In this document: one piece after another, positions 58,223 to 64,000 of the stretch
Numbering within the stretch: the stretch's first letter is position 1
Layout of the letters: every line of letters begins with the position of its first letter
NCBI RefSeq assembly: GCF_003240585.1
Contig: NZ_PCDP01000045.1
Span: 35,435 to 99,434, forward strand
Length of the DNA: 64,000 nucleotides
DNA from: Arminella tubonensis
GTDB lineage: Bacteria; Pseudomonadota; Alphaproteobacteria; Rhizobiales; Rhizobiaceae
Reading direction: 5' to 3'
Notes under the pieces: model-generated
What the model saw: the letters and a program-made list of their open reading frames with translations, nothing else
The model's database searches: none
Told to the model about the DNA's origin: nothing
Translations under genes and position numbers: made by a program

Positions 58223-59191
58223 ATGTCGAAGCAATTTGCCATTTCCGCCCATCAAAATCCGTTGCAAGGCATGATCATCATGGCCACCGCCATGATTATC
58301 CTGCCGACGATGGATGCGATCGCCAAATACATGGCGAACTTCGAGAACATGTCCCCGGGACAGGTGACTTTCTATCGCTTCTTCTTCCAGCTCGTCTGCA
58401 CCCTGCCACTGCTTTTCACCATGCTCGGCTCAAAGGCTCTCTCGGCAAAACGGCCTTGGCTGAACCTGTTGCGCGGGATGCTGCACGGTGCTGCCAGCCT
58501 GCTTTTCTTCGTCGCTGTCAAATACATGCCGCTCGCCGATGTCTTCGCAATCTATTTCGTCGAGCCGTTCATGCTGGCGGCGCTATCGGCAATTTTCCTC
58601 GGCGACAGGGTCGATTGGCGGCGCTGGCTTGCGATCGCGGTCGGCTTCGGCGGCGCAATGATCGTCATCCAGCCAAGCTTCGAGATCTTCGGCTGGAAAG
58701 CGTTGCTACCGGTCGCCTGCGCCTTCCTCTACGCAGTCTATCTCTTCATGAACCGCGCGATCGGGGAAGCCGATTCGCCACTGACGATGCAGACGATGGC
58801 TGGCATCGGCGGAACAGTTTTCATGGCCGCAGCGCTCTGGACGGGATCTGCCATCGGCAGCGCCGATTTCGCTCTTTCCCTGCCCTCGTCATGGCTTGGC
58901 CTGCTGCTGCTTTTGATTCTCGGCTCGATATCGGGCTACGCTCACATACTCGTCGTGCGGGCCTTCCGGCTGGCGCCGCTGTCCCTGCTGGCGCCGTTCC
59001 AATATTTCGAGATCATCTCCGCGACCGTGCTCGGCTACGCCGTCTTCGGTGATTTCCCGAACGCCGCGAAGTGGCTCGGCATCCTGATCATCGTCGGCTC
59101 CGGCCTCTTCATCATCTGGCGCGAACGGGTTCAGTCGCGTTCGCTCAAATCTGCCATGTCGGCGGAAGGTTCCGTTAACTCGTCTCTTTGA
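58223..59191 (+). CDS. DMT-superfamily (EamA) transporter
   Basis: A 322-residue membrane protein with ten hydrophobic helices in two EamA repeats. Markers include MIIMATAMIILPTMDAIAKY, FYRFFFQLVCTLP, LRGMLHGAASLLFFVAVKYM-type repeat 1, ADVFAIYFVEPFMLAALSAI, and the mirrored APFQYFEIISATVLGYAVFGD in repeat 2. Substrates of this family are amino acids, nucleosides or drugs, and are not predictable here. The ATG at 58223 follows AAGAAG. The gene is divergent from the XRE regulator. Confidence 0.88.
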   Translation: MSKQFAISAHQNPLQGMIIMATAMIILPTMDAIAKYMANFENMSPGQVTFYRFFFQLVCTLPLLFTMLGSKALSAKRPWLNLLRGMLHGAASLLFFVAVKYMPLADVFAIYFVEPFMLAALSAIFLGDRVDWRRWLAIAVGFGGAMIVIQPSFEIFGWKALLPVACAFLYAVYLFMNRAIGEADSPLTMQTMAGIGGTVFMAAALWTGSAIGSADFALSLPSSWLGLLLLLILGSISGYAHILVVRAFRLAPLSLLAPFQYFEIISATVLGYAVFGDFPNAAKWLGILIIVGSGLFIIWRERVQSRSLKSAMSAEGSVNSSL

Positions 59192-59255
59192 GGCTTTATC
59201 AACGCGACGGGCATAAAAGCCAGCCTCAGTTTCATGATGAAACTGGAGATAAAAG

Positions 59256-59963
59256 ATGAACGAGTTTCGTTTCTCTTTTCCGGCAAGTCTTATCGCCGGG
59301 AAGAGCAGGCTGTCGGCCGAAGATTTGATGACGCTCCGCAAGGTGACCTTTCCGGATGGCATCCGGACACCGGACGATGCGATTACACTGCTTGCCCTGC
59401 AAAACGCCTGCCCCGAAAAATGCGAACAATGGAACACGTTCTTCGTCGAGGCACTCACCGAATTCGTCGTTCATCACAGCCATCCACAAGGATTGCTCAG
59501 TGAAAACAAAGTCGACTGGCTGATACGCATGCTGTCGGACGACGGAGTCGTCAAGTCGCCGCTCGAGCTGGAAGCGATACTACATATCATCGAGGTGTCG
59601 AGTGACAGATCGACTGACCTGAGCACCCTTGCACTCGACCAGCTTCGTTTGGCGATAACCCGCGGTGCCGGTGCCTATACTCGCCCCACCGACCCAGCGC
59701 ATCGCCCCGGCATCACCCTCCGTGATCTCGACTACATCAACCGGATCCTGCGCGCGGCCCATGATCGGGGACGACTGCTGCTATCGGCGTCCGAAATTGC
59801 GGCATTGGGCAAAATCGCCGCGGCCACGAGCGCCGCCGTCAACCATCCCGGCTGGGAAGAATTGATGGCCTGTGTACAGCTGTGCGAAGAAGAACGTCCA
59901 AGGACAAGCCGTTGGCTGCGTGTATCCGACGATATTTTCGCTTCCGACGGCCGAGCTGCCTAG
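59256..59963 (+). CDS. Hypothetical protein, 235 aa
   Basis: I do not recognise the family. The product is soluble, helical and Leu-rich, with WNTFFVEALTEFVVHHSHPQ and DYINRILRAAHDRGRLLLSASEI as the most ordered-looking segments. No signal peptide, membrane helix or catalytic motif. The ATG at 59256 follows GGAGATAAAAG. It is 64 bases after the transporter gene on the same strand, so it may share its transcript, and 98 bases before pccA. Confidence 0.65.
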   Translation: MNEFRFSFPASLIAGKSRLSAEDLMTLRKVTFPDGIRTPDDAITLLALQNACPEKCEQWNTFFVEALTEFVVHHSHPQGLLSENKVDWLIRMLSDDGVVKSPLELEAILHIIEVSSDRSTDLSTLALDQLRLAITRGAGAYTRPTDPAHRPGITLRDLDYINRILRAAHDRGRLLLSASEIAALGKIAAATSAAVNHPGWEELMACVQLCEEERPRTSRWLRVSDDIFASDGRAA

Positions 59964-60061
59964 TGTCCAATCGCTTCATGCCACGATCACTATTGATACA
60001 TTGAACCATCAGGCGATTCGAGGCTAGAACAGCAGCCGGGAATGGGCCGGGTGGAGTACAG

Positions 60062-62074
<2,013 letters not shown>

Positions 62075-62177
62075 ACCGGCCGAACCGTTAAGATTCTAAC
62101 CAATTCCGCGCGTGTTTTCTTAAGGATGACAACAGTAGAACAGGACAGTGGTGAAGTGTTCCCGCTGGAGGCGCCTG

Positions 62178-63446
62178 ATGTCGACGGTTCATTCCGCGGT
62201 TCTGCTGTTGACCATCAATATCGGACTGCTCTGGTTGCTGATGGCAGCGCCGCTCGGCATGCGAACGATCCGGCTTCGCCGCCACTTTCGAACCGGCTCC
62301 GACACGCTCTGGCGCGCGATCGACCCGGCAGGGGAAATGGCCGATTGGCATCATCAGGTAATTTCCAGCCGTGAACTTGAAGACAGACCCGGCATCGTCG
62401 AACAGATTTATCGCCACTCGGATCGTCGAGGTCAGCCGATCCGCCGCCTGCTCTCCATAGGGCCGGTAGACGGAGCTCATCCGCACGATCACGCCTACAG
62501 CGCCCGTATCGTTGACGACAGCGCGCTGGACAGCCGCTTCTGGCGCGATTTCCGGGAACGCCGGGACGTCATCGCGACACCCGACGGCGCGATGCTGGTG
62601 ATCGAACAAACCGATCGCTACCGAGGCCTCGCCTTCCTCCTGTTCCGATATTTTGTCCTGCGCCGTGAAATGCGAGCCCTCGCGGGCTGGGTCGCGACCG
62701 GGCGCTCCAAGCCGAACGGATATTTCGAACATCCGCTGGTCCAAGCGGTCCTGGCGATAGCGTCGACGCTGATGCTCTGGCCGTTTTTCGGGTTGAATGC
62801 CGTAGGCCTGATGATCTCCACCTTTCTGACGATGGTGATCGTTCTGCATGAACTTGGCCACATGGCCGCCTACCGCGCCTTCGGGCACGCAAAGGTGCGC
62901 ATGATCTTCGTCCCCTTGCTCGGCGGCATTGCGATTGGCGGGCGGCCCTACAACAGCGTTTTCGAGGTCGCAACCTGCGCACTGATGGGTCCGGGCATGT
63001 CCGCCTTTCTCGTGCCGATCCTGATCGCCGGTCGCGAAGCGTCTGTGCTAGGGTTATTGCCGCATGAGCTCGCCGGCCCGCTGCTGGTGTTCCTTCTGAT
63101 CCTTGGCGGCTTTAATCTTCTCAATTTGCTGCCGATGTACCGTTTCGACGGCGGCCAGGTATTGCGTCAGGTATTTCTGACGAAAAAGTCGCTCCTCGGC
63201 GCAAGCTTCGCCGTGACGCTGGCGATCCTCTGCGTCGGTTGGCTCATCGGCGCACCAAACAACGCTCTTCTCGCAGGCCTTGCAGTCTTTACCCTTCTCA
63301 GCCTTATCGGCTCTGGCTCGGTAAAGCCCAAGGAGAAGTTGGACCCGATGGGCAGCGCCGAACGCATGCTGGTCGGATTCGGTCTTTACTCAGCGGTTGC
63401 GATGCACAGCTACGCGATCATCTACGCGGCAGCAGCCTTGTTTTGA
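62178..63446 (+). CDS. Site-2-protease-like (M50) membrane metalloprotease with N-terminal SRPBCC-like domain
   Basis: A 422-residue protein. After a first membrane helix (residues ~7-25) there is a ~130-residue soluble segment with SRPBCC-like features (DTLWRAIDPAGEMADWHHQV near residue 45, then a helix-and-strand pattern to about residue 170). Then come about six membrane helices with the zinc motif HELGH (224-228) and the second ligand in LNLLPMYRFDGGQV (Asp ~324). This is the M50 site-2-protease layout. GGAGG seven bases before the ATG at 62178 sets the start; GTG 62148 is in frame. The substrate is unknown. Confidence 0.83.
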   Translation: MSTVHSAVLLLTINIGLLWLLMAAPLGMRTIRLRRHFRTGSDTLWRAIDPAGEMADWHHQVISSRELEDRPGIVEQIYRHSDRRGQPIRRLLSIGPVDGAHPHDHAYSARIVDDSALDSRFWRDFRERRDVIATPDGAMLVIEQTDRYRGLAFLLFRYFVLRREMRALAGWVATGRSKPNGYFEHPLVQAVLAIASTLMLWPFFGLNAVGLMISTFLTMVIVLHELGHMAAYRAFGHAKVRMIFVPLLGGIAIGGRPYNSVFEVATCALMGPGMSAFLVPILIAGREASVLGLLPHELAGPLLVFLLILGGFNLLNLLPMYRFDGGQVLRQVFLTKKSLLGASFAVTLAILCVGWLIGAPNNALLAGLAVFTLLSLIGSGSVKPKEKLDPMGSAERMLVGFGLYSAVAMHSYAIIYAAAALF

Positions 63447-63627
63447 CGCGGATCGCCCACCCCGTGGCGCATCCTGACAAGCACGATCCAAACAACCACG
63501 CCGTTCATCTCATTCTTGCAACAAACACGGCTAAGCAACTGATTTTTCGCTTGAGCGGCGCGCTTGGCCCGTGTCAATGTCGTTGCAATCAAACTTATCA
63601 AAGCAAAGACACCAGGGAGACAAGACG

Positions 63628-64000
63628 ATGGACGTTCGCGCCGCCGTTGCCGTTCAGGCAGGAAAACCGCTCGAGATCATGACCGTTCAGCTCGAAGGCC
63701 CCCGCGCCGGCGAAGTGCTGATCGAGGTCAAGGCCACCGGCATCTGCCACACCGACGATTTCACCCTGTCCGGCGCTGACCCGGAAGGTCTGTTTCCCGC
63801 CATTCTCGGCCATGAGGGTGCCGGCATCGTTGTCGACGTCGGCCCCGGCGTCACCTCGGTGAAAAAGGGCGATCACGTCATCCCGCTCTATACGCCGGAA
63901 TGCCGCCAATGCCCCTCTTGCCTCTCGCGCAAGACGAACCTCTGCACCGCGATCCGCTCGACCCAGGGCCAGGGCGTCATGCCCGACGGCACGTCGCGCT
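63628..64000 (+). CDS. adhC: S-(hydroxymethyl)glutathione dehydrogenase / class III alcohol dehydrogenase (partial)
   Basis: The window ends inside this gene; 124 codons are present. The product starts MDVRAAVAVQAGKPLEIM, as in glutathione-dependent formaldehyde dehydrogenases (AdhC/FrmA/GfaA). It shows the catalytic zinc ligands in ATGICHTDDFTLSG and GHEGAG, and the four-Cys structural zinc loop ECRQCPSCLSRKTNLCTAIR. It oxidises formaldehyde-glutathione adduct to S-formylglutathione. GGGAGA lies eight bases before the ATG. About two thirds of the protein lies beyond the window. Confidence 0.93.
   Translation, partial: MDVRAAVAVQAGKPLEIMTVQLEGPRAGEVLIEVKATGICHTDDFTLSGADPEGLFPAILGHEGAGIVVDVGPGVTSVKKGDHVIPLYTPECRQCPSCLSRKTNLCTAIRSTQGQGVMPDGTSR

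Overview
The window is ordinary, gene-dense chromosome (roughly 60% G+C by eye, little intergenic space) of an alphaproteobacterium of the Rhizobium/Agrobacterium/Ensifer group. I infer this from the gene families present: many-domain class III nucleotide cyclases, BON-domain, DUF2336 and DUF1489 proteins, a bacterial transglutaminase-like cysteine proteinase, a SPOR-tailed D,D-carboxypeptidase, a Rhizobiales-type secG with an Ala/Pro-rich tail, pccA and an NAD-type gnd. The linkages ppiD-trpD-trpC-moaC-moeA and pyrG-secG-tpiA also fit. No phage, insertion sequence, CRISPR array, rRNA operon or nodulation/nitrogen-fixation gene is visible. One tRNA gene, tRNA-Leu(GAG), is present. Species cannot be fixed from the sequence alone.

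Layout. 1-8.6 kb: an orphan small protein, a FemAB/CelD-like acyltransferase fused to TPRs, an ElaB/YqjD-like protein, then a tight forward operon of the periplasmic folding factor PpiD, tryptophan synthesis (trpD, trpC) and molybdopterin cofactor synthesis (moaC, moeA). 8.6-14 kb: gnd, a divergent pair of citrate-synthase paralogues, one with an N-terminal helix-turn-helix, and a divergent LysR regulator/LysE exporter pair. 14-19.6 kb: a TPR adenylate cyclase facing a FecR/CHASE2-cyclase pair, and a nickel/cobalt transporter. 19.7-28.8 kb: pyrG, secG, tpiA, a secreted alpha/beta hydrolase, parE, an esterase-like phytase-family protein and an AI-2E-family transporter. 29-34 kb: hypothetical proteins, a coupled nitroreductase/flavin-reductase pair and an acyltransferase.

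34-43 kb: thrS, a DUF1697/yidD/IscU-like reverse operon, then folE with a structured leader and hisI, a patatin, a CBS protein and a rhomboid protease preceded by an intrinsic terminator that suggests a small RNA. 41.8-47.6 kb: PAS, PilZ, response-regulator and transglutaminase-like proteinase genes (a signalling/surface-adhesion flavour), then an envelope pair led by a textbook CtrA box. 47.7-56.5 kb: sdaA, small membrane proteins, a LiuR-like MerR regulator whose promoter spacer is filled by a dyad, mgtE, a deformylase homologue lacking metal ligands, BON and Cys-motif periplasmic proteins. 56.5-64 kb: tRNA-Leu, lipB, an XRE regulator, a DMT transporter, pccA, a SRPBCC-like/site-2-protease fusion and the 5' part of a glutathione-dependent formaldehyde dehydrogenase gene cut by the window edge.

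Most genes are housekeeping. The least ordinary observations are the HTH-citrate synthase beside its divergent paralogue with dyads between them, the LiuR-like promoter dyad, the SRPBCC-like/M50 fusion, the metal-ligand-deficient deformylase, the folE leader, the small-RNA candidate before the rhomboid gene and the CtrA box at 45061.
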